A stretch of 64,000 nucleotides of DNA from Saccharomycopsis fibuligera x Saccharomycopsis cf. fibuligera (GCA_001936135.1 CP012821.1:372001-436000), one strand, 5' to 3'. Positions 1 through 9,610 are shown, numbered from the stretch's first letter. Notes: generated by a model from the sequence alone, not told the origin. A program made the numbers and translations.

Positions 1-2
1 CC

Positions 3-1145
3 TTACTATTCCATCAACTTCCCCAACTCATTACTCAGCATAATGTGAGACTTGTAATCATTGATAGCTTGTCGCATCATTTGCGATCCAATTTAGCCCG
101 TGATGAGAAAAATGAAACTAATCATTGGGATTACCGTATTCGTACGAACTTATACTTAAACCGATTGCTTGACCATTTCAAAACCCTTACAGAAAAGTTT
201 GGTATAGCGGTGGTTGTTTCCAATCAAGTGACGTCAAGGCCATTGCCGCTGAAGGTGGAAGGGCCACAACCTCATAATATCCTCAATTATGAAAATCAGA
301 TTGGTTGGTTTAGTGGTTGGGATCAAGCTAATATACATTATAATCAAATAGTGAGCAAGTACAGAGAGGATGTGACTTTGCTCAAGAGAAAGCAAGAAGA
401 AAAACAAGAAGCAGGAACAATGAGATACATCGTGGCGGAAGTTTCTGCCACGGGGGAGGATATATATAATGAAGAAGTGACAGTGTTAAAAAAACGGAAG
501 TTGGTTGATAATTCAGCATCAAACGAAATGAATGACAAGACGCTTGACTTGTTTGATCAGAAATCTGACTTTTCAAGTATAAATAACAATAACGAGCATG
601 ATGATAACGAAATTAGCGCTACTAACAATACTAATAAAGGTTGGGATCAGAATAGCAACGAACGCAAATTACTTTTTGGATTCAACCGGATAGTACCTTG
701 CTTGAACGCAAATTGGGCAAGAAGAGTGCCCATTCGATTATATTTGGCAAAAACAAGAAACCCCTTTGAAGTTAATGCCAAAAGGACGGAAATAAATAGT
801 CGGAAACGACTAGAAAACGTTTTGAATTTGCAAATTGGTAGTGAGCAGAATGCATCAGCTCACCAAACTGCTGAGACCAATGAAACTAATCAAAACAATA
901 TTACAAATGCTACGAATGGTGACTTAAGTCGAAATTTTCAGAAAAACAGCAAGATGGTATACGACAATAAGCCAATTCAGGTTGACCTGATTCCATTGAT
1001 GAATTTGGTCAATATTGCTGACAGCAATGACTTATATGATCGAAAGCATTATTTCATTAGAATTACAAATTCTGTGTTTGGCAACAATGGTAAGATGATG
1101 GAAGCAACTGTGGTTAAACAAGGATATAGATGTGTACATAGCTAG
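3..1145 (+). CDS. RAD57: Rad57-type RAD51 paralog, 3' part (5' end outside window)
   Basis: This is the C-terminal 380 residues of a RecA/RAD51-family recombination mediator. The open frame runs through the left edge of the window, so the GTG at 45 is not a start. In the family Rad57 pairs with Rad55 and stabilises Rad51 filaments on single-stranded DNA in the nucleus. A Walker B strand (VRLVIIDSLSHHLR, about residues 15-28 of the fragment) is followed by the RecA-type switch segment VVVSNQVT; the Walker A region lies upstream. Further on, VPCLNANWARRVPIRLYLAKTRN resembles the XRCC3/Rad57 strand near the filament interface. An N/D/S-rich insert separates these parts and is probably a lineage-specific loop. 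The SISHH-like Walker B context favours Rad57 over Rad55, but this is by eye. The next gene, CHL4, is on the same strand 1.1 kb away. Confidence 0.78.
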   Translation, partial: LLFHQLPQLITQHNVRLVIIDSLSHHLRSNLARDEKNETNHWDYRIRTNLYLNRLLDHFKTLTEKFGIAVVVSNQVTSRPLPLKVEGPQPHNILNYENQIGWFSGWDQANIHYNQIVSKYREDVTLLKRKQEEKQEAGTMRYIVAEVSATGEDIYNEEVTVLKKRKLVDNSASNEMNDKTLDLFDQKSDFSSINNNNEHDDNEISATNNTNKGWDQNSNERKLLFGFNRIVPCLNANWARRVPIRLYLAKTRNPFEVNAKRTEINSRKRLENVLNLQIGSEQNASAHQTAETNETNQNNITNATNGDLSRNFQKNSKMVYDNKPIQVDLIPLMNLVNIADSNDLYDRKHYFIRITNSVFGNNGKMMEATVVKQGYRCVHS

Positions 1146-2252
1146 AACATAATAGTCCGTATTTTCTATACTATAAAAAAAATCTGTGTCGTTTATAAGA
1201 CCCAGTCCACAATGCAAATCGAACAAACGTATTATCATCTGTAATGTATATCAACTGCTTTCTATAAAATGCTTAGCTTAGTTCTTTAAAGTTCGAAGTT
1301 TTTGATTATATGCACTTCTTAACTTACCTAACAGTTAGCTTTACTGATCTTTTTGATTTTAAGAAAGGGTTTGAGGGATTTTTTCAAAAGATGCAAGAGG
1401 TTGGTAATAGGGCTAAAAAAATAAATAGTTTTCCTTGCAAACTAAACATAGAGCATTTTCAAAGTATGCAAATGCGGGGACCGCTGTGAAAGGCTTTACT
1501 ATTTTAGAGCAAGACCTTCTACATTACCTTTTTTTTTTTTTTAACAACGCGTCTAGAATAAATTTTTAATTTGATTCAGGAAATTTTTGGACCATATAGT
1601 AGCTAAAACTTTAGGTTTTTCATTCGAGATTCCAGTTACATTCACACGTAAATAGATAATAGGTAAGGTGGCTCGAGAAAATGGCTGCAAGTTGATATGA
1701 TTATGCCGCTCTAAAAAGACTTCGAATTAAGGAAATCCCAAAGTAAAGAGAATAGAGAGAAATTGTATATAATTGACAATGCTTACACGACAGTCTTGTA
1801 CTTTTCAAGCTGATTATGCTCGTCATCTGTGGGTTTAATTCTTCAATAGCCTATTAAGTCTATCCGTACGGCACTCATCATTGGCAATATTAAAAGTACA
1901 TAAATTGTAAAAAGAAGCACGCCTTTTGGTATCTTCAGTCTAAGCAGTAGCCCTTGTTTATATGACTTGTGAGTGTTAACTATTAAACATGTTTATGGAA
2001 TATTGTATCATGTCTGAAATTTTACACTTCAGATATTTCGCATCCGGCCCATGCGCGAGCCCGTTTATACCATATTAATGGTATAAATTTCGTTTCTATT
2101 CAAAATCTGACTAATCGCTTGCATAATTTTTGTAAACAAAATAAACAATAATAATAAACAAAAGAATTATACATAATCATCACATTTTCAACTTTGATAC
2201 CAATAAGCACACGACATTGTCATTTATATCTCAGACCCATTCCACAATTAAG
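1146..2252. other. intergenic, RAD57 3' / CHL4 5'
   Basis: No gene is seen. The stretch holds a T12 run near 1531-1542 and a perfect 8-bp inverted repeat with a 4-bp loop (TATACCAT-ATTA-ATGGTATA, 2066-2085), 168 bp before the CHL4 start. Confidence 0.6.
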
Positions 2253-3986
2253 ATGAAAAGGAAAGGGTCGGTGCCTAATGAGTACATACCAGCGTTTTCC
2301 CCGGTGGTATTTCGAAGAATCATTGGTAGGCTTTCACTCAAAAGCATTAACAATTTGGCTTATTTATGGTGTCGTCTCAAATCCACTCAACCTGATCTAA
2401 GATCAAGTCGGGAGTATCAGCAAAATAAATTGAATCAAACTCAGTTGGTGCTCAAGGCTATTGATTTTTTTACTAGGAATGCCCAGGCTCTTCTGGGCCA
2501 ACAGCAACAAGCTGCAGAAAGTCAAAGTGATAATAACTCTGAGATCAGCACCAATAATCAAAAAATAGCGATTATGTACAATAAAAAGCAACTTATTGAT
2601 AAAATATTGATTGAGTTTTGGCATAAAGGTTTGAATTTGTTACAAATCTCACAAGTTGATTGTCAGTTGATACTTGATAAGCCAAACTCTCACAAATGGA
2701 TATCCTCAAAGCTAATAAATAACTTCAACCAAACCCAAGAAGTCAGGATTCTTATGCCAAATTTCCAACATTTGGCAGCAACTATTTCAAGACATTTGAA
2801 CTCTTTATATCTAAATCATGTATACTTATGTCATCATCCATTTTATCCACTAATAATATTAAGAGTGCAGTTATTTGATGTACTGTCTGGAAGAACAACG
2901 AGGACAACGTCAACGTCAACGGGGACTCAGGCATTCCAAGGTAATAATAGTAACTTGATAACTAGAAAGCCTTTTTTTATAGTTATACCATCGTCATCAT
3001 CTTTTATTATACACTCCACATTCAGTGCAAATGATATTGCTCCTAAAATCATTCTACAATCTTTAGAAAAAGCGTTGAGTGGTATGGGTACTGATACAAC
3101 AAATCTGATACATTTAGTCACTAACCAAGACTCCTTACCTCTGGTCAACAATTTTGAGTCAGTTTTCCTTTTGAACGCAAATTCAAGATTTAGCAACAGT
3201 TTAGGAAGCTGGTCATGTTATGCAGACAATAGCGCGGACATTTTACCATTTGATGACCCACTAACACATAACCTGATTAAGAACTTCCAGAATTCAAATG
3301 ATTTGTCGTCGCTGCTGCTGCAAGTTTCCGAGCAATACAGTGCAGATGACAGCTCTGACTTGGAAATTATCGATAACGAAACACAAATTAGAGAAATAAA
3401 CAAAAAAAGAGTGCGAAAGATTGCCAATCTTCGATTCAAAGGCAGTATCGATGGACAGCTAAAATCCAAACGACTTTTTGAGGACGTTAGGGCGCCTTTG
3501 AAAAAGTTGAAAGTGAATGTTCAAAAGAATACCCACAATGAAAATAAATTACTACAGCGAAACTTTGACAAAAATGAATATTCATCAATAATACCTATAC
3601 AACATGCAGAATTTGTGATTCATAACGATTTGCTCTGTCAGAGTACCTCTGTATCTAATTCTAAACAAAATAACGCTACTAAGACCGGTAACGGTGGCCG
3701 CATAGTATCCAAACTCAATGTAAACAATGAGCTAACAAAGCCCAAATTTAAGATAAAACTAACAGGAAACGATATATATGCAGGGCTTCATGAACTTGCT
3801 ACTGAAGAGATTGTGGACCCAGTGACTGTTCCTGGATGGTTAACTGGAGAAGAAGGATCTAATTCGGGAATTATTGTCAAGAGAAAGTTTTACCAGACAT
3901 TTGACAATCTTGATGGGAAAAGCAAGGGTTCAAAAGAAATAGATTATTTCAAGCAATTTGAAACGGGGAACGGCGCCATTATATAG
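2253..3986 (+). CDS. CHL4: Inner kinetochore protein Chl4 (CENP-N)
   Basis: This is the 577-residue homolog of yeast Chl4, the CENP-N subunit of the Ctf19/CCAN complex, which joins centromeric chromatin to the outer kinetochore. Two Chl4 blocks are clear. The N-terminal half contains YLWCRLKSTQPDL, FWHKGLNLLQISQVDCQL and HVYLCHHPFYPLIILRVQLF, and the C-terminus has KLTGNDIYAGLHEL followed by VPGWLTGEEG, the part that in the family contacts Iml3. The open frame can be extended to a TTG at 2217, but the first ATG is at 2253 and gives the expected family start (KRKGSVPNEYIPAFSPVVF). The protein is longer than the roughly 458-residue S. cerevisiae form because of Q/N/S-rich inserts around residues 80-110 and in the centre. 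The downstream NPY1-type gene converges on it, about 200 bp away. A second CCAN gene, MCM21, lies 28 kb to the right. Confidence 0.94.
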   Translation: MKRKGSVPNEYIPAFSPVVFRRIIGRLSLKSINNLAYLWCRLKSTQPDLRSSREYQQNKLNQTQLVLKAIDFFTRNAQALLGQQQQAAESQSDNNSEISTNNQKIAIMYNKKQLIDKILIEFWHKGLNLLQISQVDCQLILDKPNSHKWISSKLINNFNQTQEVRILMPNFQHLAATISRHLNSLYLNHVYLCHHPFYPLIILRVQLFDVLSGRTTRTTSTSTGTQAFQGNNSNLITRKPFFIVIPSSSSFIIHSTFSANDIAPKIILQSLEKALSGMGTDTTNLIHLVTNQDSLPLVNNFESVFLLNANSRFSNSLGSWSCYADNSADILPFDDPLTHNLIKNFQNSNDLSSLLLQVSEQYSADDSSDLEIIDNETQIREINKKRVRKIANLRFKGSIDGQLKSKRLFEDVRAPLKKLKVNVQKNTHNENKLLQRNFDKNEYSSIIPIQHAEFVIHNDLLCQSTSVSNSKQNNATKTGNGGRIVSKLNVNNELTKPKFKIKLTGNDIYAGLHELATEEIVDPVTVPGWLTGEEGSNSGIIVKRKFYQTFDNLDGKSKGSKEIDYFKQFETGNGAII

Positions 3987-4190
3987 TCAATTTTCTTTGG
4001 TTTCTGGGTGTATATGTAAGAAATGATGAACAATTTTTAATGTTGAGCTAGCTTCTCTTATATCAAAATTGACAAAAAGGTATACAGTTGAATGTTGCTG
4101 TAGTGCGGTACTTGGAAATAGTTTTTTACAAGTGCCTCGTACATTATAGTGTTTGTATATATAACGATTAAAGTAGCACCCACTCACTAC

Positions 4191-5741
4191 TCATAATTTA
4201 GGAAATCTGTTATTGACAACAGCATCGATCAAAATATGAGCAATTGCAATATTTGGAGGAACATTAATCAACAAGGATTTATTCTTAACTTCTTTTTCAT
4301 CAGGAAGATATTTTTGATCATCTGCCTTTTGAATTTGTCTCTCCAAAACTTGTTTAATATCGTCAAAGTCAAACCACCGAGCATCTCTTAATTCGGGATC
4401 ATTACCAAGATCAATTTTTTCATCATGACCATTGAACTCAGCGATGCCAATACATCCAATCATTAAGTTTACTGGATACGGCCAAGGCTGAGAATGTGAT
4501 ATAATCACCTTGCTGCATTTGACTCCAGTTTCTTCCCAAACTTCACGTTTACAGCAACTTTCTATAGATTCGCCAGGTTCCATAAATCCAGCTACACATG
4601 AGTAAAAAGTGGTGTCAGGAAATCTAAGCGAATTTGCCAATAAGATCTTGTTATGTTGTAAGTTTACCACAGCAATGATACAAACTGGATCGATTCTAGG
4701 AAACTGGATGTTGGAAACGGACAAGTTTTTGGATTCGCATTTATATACTTTCTTTATTGGCTTTTTGCCGTCTTTACCATCGACGGTGCTGGTAGTAGTG
4801 GTAGTAGTAGTCTTAGTAACTGTATCTCTATCATCTTGATTATCTGCTGCTGCTGCTGCAGTACAGAGAAGTTTAGTACCAGCGTGAATTTTAATGACTT
4901 CGGAACCACATTGAGGGCAGAAATTCTGCTTATTGAGCCAATCAATGTACATTTTACCATATGAGAACAATGAAGCATCATCGTTAGGGATTTTAAATAC
5001 TGCATTTCTTGAACTAAGAATATCGTAACGTATGTCATGTTGCTTAAACAACTTGAAAATATCAATGGCATGAGTAATATCGTCAGATTGCTTAACAACT
5101 TTATTATTTTTGTTACCACTAGCCAACAAAGAGACTCTCAGGGTCAATGTACTTGGATCTTTAATATCAACAATGAAATAAGGAACACCAACGTATTTGT
5201 TTCTATAAGAAAGGACCCCGGTTTCTTTGGCTCCTGATAATGGTGCGGCTTCTGCCTCTACCTGTGTTGAACCTGAGGATCCGGTTGCGGCAGCTGGATC
5301 TTGTTTTAAATTGGCAGTAAAATTGGTATTTTCCATCATGCCCAAAAACACCACATTAGTATAATTGCGAATTTCTATTGACTCTTCCTTATTCAATTGT
5401 GCCCATTGGATCAAGTAATCTTGCAATTCAGGGATTTCTGAAATCTGCACAGTTAAGAGTCTTGGGGGAGGTCTAGTTAGTTGTGGTTTAACTCCGGAGA
5501 CAGCTTGAGTGGCAGCATTGTATTTGTCCAGAAATGACGTTTTAGTTGATTTTGGCTCATCTGATTTGGCTACTGAAGACAGGGCAGATGATGGCGAAGC
5601 AACTACTATGGGGTAGCTGTTATGAATGAAGATGAGCTTGGTGTTGGCAAATCTGAGAGCTTCGATGATGAAGTCAGGGTCGTCTCTCAAAAAGGAAACT
5701 CTGTTTATGGTTTCCTTGGCAAAATATATCTCGTCACCCAT
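4191..5741 (-). CDS. NPY1: NADH pyrophosphatase, Nudix family (Npy1-like, copy 1)
   Basis: This is a 516-residue Nudix hydrolase of the NudC/Npy1 type, predicted to split NADH or NAD+ into NMN(H) and AMP and possibly to act on NAD-capped RNA. The Nudix box (GFMEPGESIESCCKREVWEE, about residues 384-405) is complete. It is followed by the NADH-pyrophosphatase signature SQPWPYPVNLMIG. A zinc ribbon precedes it: CPQC near residues 274-277, a third Cys near 292 and a fourth near 333. The last two are separated by a low-complexity D/T/K-rich insert of about 40 residues, which is unusual. The C-terminus is PKL, a weak variant of the peroxisomal PTS1 tripeptide; S. cerevisiae Npy1 is peroxisomal and ends in SHL. 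The ATG at 5741 is the only in-frame Met near the family start. A paralog lies at 23378-24772 on the same strand. Confidence 0.9.
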   Translation of the reverse strand: MGDEIYFAKETINRVSFLRDDPDFIIEALRFANTKLIFIHNSYPIVVASPSSALSSVAKSDEPKSTKTSFLDKYNAATQAVSGVKPQLTRPPPRLLTVQISEIPELQDYLIQWAQLNKEESIEIRNYTNVVFLGMMENTNFTANLKQDPAAATGSSGSTQVEAEAAPLSGAKETGVLSYRNKYVGVPYFIVDIKDPSTLTLRVSLLASGNKNNKVVKQSDDITHAIDIFKLFKQHDIRYDILSSRNAVFKIPNDDASLFSYGKMYIDWLNKQNFCPQCGSEVIKIHAGTKLLCTAAAAADNQDDRDTVTKTTTTTTTSTVDGKDGKKPIKKVYKCESKNLSVSNIQFPRIDPVCIIAVVNLQHNKILLANSLRFPDTTFYSCVAGFMEPGESIESCCKREVWEETGVKCSKVIISHSQPWPYPVNLMIGCIGIAEFNGHDEKIDLGNDPELRDARWFDFDDIKQVLERQIQKADDQKYLPDEKEVKNKSLLINVPPNIAIAHILIDAVVNNRFPKL

Positions 5742-6623
5742 TGTGAACTGTTTTTCTTTGATCCTTGAATATATATAGATCTATATAAAACGAACTGAAA
5801 CTCTTTGAGTGCCTTTGGGTTGCTTATGAACCTATTTTTTGATGGAAATTTAATCTCTGTTTTTGAAGATCAAAAAAGTAGAGTAGCCTGAGACTTAAAA
5901 GTTGTCTCGTTTGTGAAATACGAATTGAGCTATACAGAAGAGCAGAATACTGTCACTTGAACTGAAGGCTTGAACGATAGCAGTGGAGCTTATTTCTGGT
6001 TTGGAAGGTAGCAAACAAAATAAAAGAAAACGGGCGCAATATTGCAAGTGCAAGCAGAGCTTCTTTCACTCTTGCACTGTTTCTATATACAAACCAATTT
6101 TGCTTTTCGCCATCGATCGGCAAGGCCTGCGGAATCGGAGATTACTACACCCACAACACAACCATTCATAATCTGGAAAAGTTGAACGGAAACATTTGAA
6201 GATTTGCAATTGGCTCGTTGAACATGATTTTTTGCAATCTTGCTGCATTCCAGTGTTCTCATGCTACATTGGTTGCTTCTTGAAGGACTGCGAAAGCGTT
6301 AGTAAGCCAAAAAATAACTACTGCTCTCTTACTAATCAGGTCAGGCCGATGAGAAAAAAAAGCCTCGGACTGCAATTTGCATGTATAAACTTGTTTGAGC
6401 TCGGCTATAAAGTAAAAGTAAAAAAATTCTTGTTATTTGTTACGCTACGATTTAAAAAAGAGCCATAATTGATGGTGAACCGTCACACTCGTCTGTTGTT
6501 GTTTCTTTTGTTAAAAAAAGGCATGTATAATGTATCACTTTGTAAATTCTCAACTCGATCTATTATACTTTGTGCACACAAAGAAAGGAAACCAAAGCAG
6601 GCAGTTCAATGTGTTCCGCTTTG
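5742..6623. other. intergenic, NPY1 copy 1 promoter / PGC1 3'
   Basis: No convincing gene is seen. A TATA-like ATATATA tract and AGATCTATATAAAA lie at about 5768-5790, just upstream of the NPY1 start. A TACTAAC-type element on the minus strand (near 6298-6304) has a following AG but no paired exon that I can support. Confidence 0.5.
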
Positions 6624-7866
6624 CTAAACCACACCGACTGTTTTCATCGTTTGGAATAATAGGGTCCCGACAGTATAACCTCCAAACAATCTGACGCCAG
6701 TCAAGTTCCACTCAAAAAGCTTTAATGCAAGACGGTAAAGTTTATAAAACACCACCACTCTAAATCTGGCACGAGTGAAAATACTGGGGAACAATTTGCG
6801 TAACTGGTGTAGTTTCAATTTGAAATACGCGGCCCTGTTGACCTCGCGCTCCGCAGCGCGGTCAGAAACAGCATCACCCTGGTCTTTATTTTCTGGATAC
6901 TGCAAATCTATATGCTTCTCAATCTTCTGGAACACAAAATCAGGATTATCAGTAATGATTCCTTTGACGAACGGGAAATTGATTACCCAGTTGATGTCAA
7001 AGTCAGCGTTGACCGTCCACATGTACAAATCGATTTTTCGATTCAAAACGTAGTTCACCAAAAACTCGGCGACGTCTGAGTCTGCTGCAACCTTGTCGAT
7101 GTTGTCGATATCCTGCAAAAGTTTCTTATCAAAAGTAGCAACAAATAGCAACGAGATGCCGTTCAATCTGTATTCCGGGGTCTGTTTGTCGCTAAATTTG
7201 AGCAACTGGAGCACCACAGGCACAGAAAAAGAGATGATAACCTTTTCGAATCCGGCAAAATACTGCTTTTCGATGGTGTAGTTGTAAAACTCAAAGTTCC
7301 AGAGCCCGATAATCAATCTCGCGGACCAGTGCTTTATTCTTTCTACCGCAGTCGATCCGGCTTTGCCCCACGCAAGCAAATTCTGGTGCAAAATGTCTAG
7401 TATGGCGATACGGTTAGTGTGCTTTATATCCAACATTAGTTTCACTCCATCATTTTCGGGCTTCTCGAGCCAGGCCAACAAAGCTTGGAGCGTGGGAAGG
7501 GACTCATGAGGCTCTCTTTTTGTTTTCAAACACTGCACCTCTTCGAGCGTCGAAGTGGGGATGTCAACGGCACGGTTGAATACTCTTGCGGTGCTGGGGT
7601 CATGCGAAACCACGATATGGTTGTCTTTGGTGAGCTGAAGGTCGAGCTCGATAATCTTGGCGCCCGCGTTTCTAGCTTGCGCGAAGGCAAGAAGAGTGTT
7701 TTCTGGATACTCTCTCTTGAAGCTGGTGGTGGAAACGTTAGTTTGTAGTTCCGGCACGGCTGGCAGAAAACGGCCCATGCATTGTGCAGGCCGAGACACC
7801 ACTGTCTGTGTGCAAAAGCGATACCTACCCTCTATGGGCCACGACGACTGGCTTTGGCACAGGCAT
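6624..7866 (-). CDS. PGC1: Phosphatidylglycerol phospholipase C (GDPD family), spliced
   Basis: This is the homolog of yeast Pgc1, which degrades phosphatidylglycerol to diacylglycerol in mitochondria-associated membranes. The long unspliced frame lacks the first catalytic motif of the GDPD fold. I therefore place exon 1 at 7866-7829 and exon 2 at 7722-6624, giving 378 residues. The splice restores PVVVAHRGFKREYPENT, with the HR pair at residues 11-12. The remaining family residues follow: E38, D40 (IIELDLQL) and H53 (VVSHD). The body matches Pgc1 closely (KLMLDIKHTN, IIGLWNFEFY, DLYMWTVNAD, ITDNPDF). A hydrophobic C-terminal tail is also present, as in S. cerevisiae Pgc1 (321 residues). A TATA box lies about 115 bp and a CACGTG E-box about 155 bp upstream of the ATG. 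The GC content is higher than in most neighbours. Confidence 0.9.
7723..7828 (-). other. intron of PGC1
   Basis: The 106-nt intron has a 5' site GTAGGT (a departure from GTATGT), a branch-like AACTAAC at 7743-7737 and a 3' site CCACCAG. Splicing joins GG to C, making the Gly codon of AHRGF. Confidence 0.85.
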
Positions 7867-7977
7867 TGTAGAACTGTGTTTTCACCTGCTATGGACACGA
7901 ACCCAGGCTGCCGAGAACGAAAGAAAGAAAGAAAGAAAACACAGGAGAAAAGAGCAGAACAGGAACTCGGTCCGAGG

Positions 7978-7986
7978 TATATATAT
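7978..7986 (-). promoter_or_regulatory. TATA box of PGC1
   Basis: An alternating TA 9-mer lies about 115 bp upstream of the spliced-gene ATG. The same spacing is seen for the LEA-like gene and for the carnitine acetyltransferase gene. Confidence 0.6.
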
Positions 7987-8021
7987 CCCTGGAATGCTTT
8001 AAGTCTGGTCCTTGGTGTCGC

Positions 8022-8027
8022 CACGTG
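8022..8027. promoter_or_regulatory. CACGTG E-box in the PGC1 promoter
   Basis: This palindromic CACGTG sits upstream of the TATA box. Proteins of the Cbf1, Tye7 and Pho4 families bind such sites in yeasts; which one acts here cannot be told. Confidence 0.4.
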
Positions 8028-8660
8028 CTTGATGCAATAGCCTGTCACAGGCACTATGGCCAAACACAGCACTTTCGCTCCAGCTACAGCCCACTTGTGT
8101 CTAGCCGTGGCTCTCTGCGACTGTATCCTCGGTGATCTTTGCGCAACTGCCCGAGCAGGATCCTGCAATTGCTGCTCCCAGAGTAGGCTAACGGGGGCAA
8201 TGGGTGCGATGGTGGTTGTTCTCCGAGCCCGTTTTGGCGGGTTTAACGGGATTTAACGTCAATAAACGCTTTTGACGGCCACGTCACGTTGCGACCAGAC
8301 TGTGGTAGATTCACAGCGATTCACAGTCTCGCAGCGCTAGCGGTGCTATGCGCACCGCGCGCGCCGCGCGCACGTGCCGCCGAGGCCGCCCGCGATTGCT
8401 AGCCGGACGCGGCCTCTTCTTACGCTTTCAGGACTGCTTGCATAGCAAACCCAAGTAGTTATATCTGTCGAATTAATTATTAAGAACAACTAGTAGACCA
8501 TAACAGCGTTATAAAGCGTGTGGAACAAAAAAGTATTAGGAGATTAAGCGTAAAGGTAGAGTAACTAGGAAAAAACAAGCAAGCGTAGTCGGATAAAAAC
8601 ATGGAAACACAAAAAAACAAGTCTGAAAATCAAAAGCTCGCCGCACAGAGAGCGCGGAGC

Positions 8661-9311
8661 CTATTTGGTGACCTTAGAGACCAAGGCCTTGAACTTGTTG
8701 ATGATCTTCTTGATGGCCGACTCTTTTGGCAATTTCTTATCTTCGACGGCAGCAGCGGCTTTGTCTGCGGCTTCGTCAGCTTTTTTGGCTCCTTCTTGGA
8801 CAGCCTCTTCGGCCTTCTTGGTTTCGGCTTCGACGGTTTCAGTGGCGTCCTGTTTGGCCCCTTCGACGGCTTCGGTGGCCTCCTTCTTGACTTCCTCGAC
8901 AGCTTCGGCGGCCTTGGCAACTGGCTCCTGGACAGCAGCTGGAGCTTCGGCAGCGACGGTTTTGTTTTCCTGCTGAATGTGTTAGTAGATGTAATAGGGC
9001 TGGCTTTGCGAGAAAGGGAGAAACGGCTGCATGTGATGCGAGCCGGCAGCACGCCGAGCCGTGGCGCGAGCCCCCTGAACATGAAGGCAAGTCAAGGGAA
9101 AAGGACTGGCTGAGCCCGCAATATCAGACAGTACGCGAAAGCTGGCACACGCAGAACGGCCAGCAGCGTAGCGTGCTCTGCCGGCCCGCAACGGGACACA
9201 AAAAACTTTTCCTTCCAGTCGGCAACGCTGTTCATCCAGTCCGGAAATTAAAACAGAGAGTGAGGTTAGCCCACATCAAAACCTAATAGCTCAACATACG
9301 GTAGCGGACAT
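8661..9311 (-). CDS. Small A/E/K-rich LEA-like protein, spliced
   Basis: This predicted 107-residue protein is assembled from a 12-nt first exon (9311-9300, MSAT) and exon 2 (8972-8661). Exon 2 opens with QENKTVAAEAPAAVQ. It then runs as an almost pure A/E/K/V/D helix with an 11-residue-like rhythm (AEAVEEVKKEATEAVEGAK and similar units), and closes with a basic amphipathic segment, KKIINKFKALVSKVTK. The composition resembles group-3 LEA or Hsp12-like stress proteins that fold on membranes or during drying. I do not recognise a named ortholog and assign no function. Support for the gene: GTATGT, TACTAAC and CAG splice signals in order, a TATA box at the right distance, and GC-ending codons typical of strong expression. 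A frame exactly opposite it on the plus strand is its antisense shadow. Confidence 0.8.
8973..9299 (-). other. intron of the LEA-like gene
   Basis: The 327-nt phase-0 intron begins GTATGT, has a perfect TACTAAC branch site about 15 nt before its end, and ends ACATTCAG. It is much richer in GC than the intergenic DNA around it. Confidence 0.85.
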
Positions 9312-9427
9312 TGTAGATACTATGGAGTTTGCTTGGACAGAGATTGGTGACACAGGAGATCAAGAGATAGAGCAGTAGAGACCGAAATGTGAATCAGGAC
9401 TCAGAAAGCAGACAACCAACAAGAGCC

Positions 9428-9436
9428 ATATATATA
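9428..9436 (-). promoter_or_regulatory. TATA box of the LEA-like gene
   Basis: ATATATATA lies about 120 bp upstream of the exon-1 ATG, as expected for a strongly inducible yeast promoter. Confidence 0.6.
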
Positions 9437-9610
9437 GAGTAGAATAAAAAATCGCAGAAAGTGGCGACAATCGTCTTTATATCCATTTGCAGCGTCCTCA
9501 CGCAGCCACCGGTGTCGGTGCGTATCTCTGCGTCCTTTATGCGGCGTCGCGCATGGAACTGCAGTAGCCATTTCTGTGGGTTCTGCGCCGCGGTGTTTAA
9601 ATTCAGTTTG

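Larger units (their letters stand above)
7867..8660. other. intergenic, PGC1 promoter / LEA-like gene 3', with GC-rich island
   Basis: The stretch contains the PGC1 promoter elements, an AAAG-type repeat at about 7917-7940 and a strikingly GC-rich segment at about 8335-8415. The GC-rich part includes alternating GCGC runs, a second CACGTG (8371-8376) and a near-duplicated GATTCACAG just before it. No coding region is supported. Confidence 0.6.

Noticed and set aside
6066-6304. possible spliced small gene with TACTAAC near 6300, minus strand
   Set aside because: No convincing first exon, and the downstream frames are short and unrecognisable.
8665-8976. 103-codon plus-strand frame over the LEA-like gene
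   Set aside because: It is the exact antisense of exon 2; the minus strand has intron signals, promoter and sensible composition.
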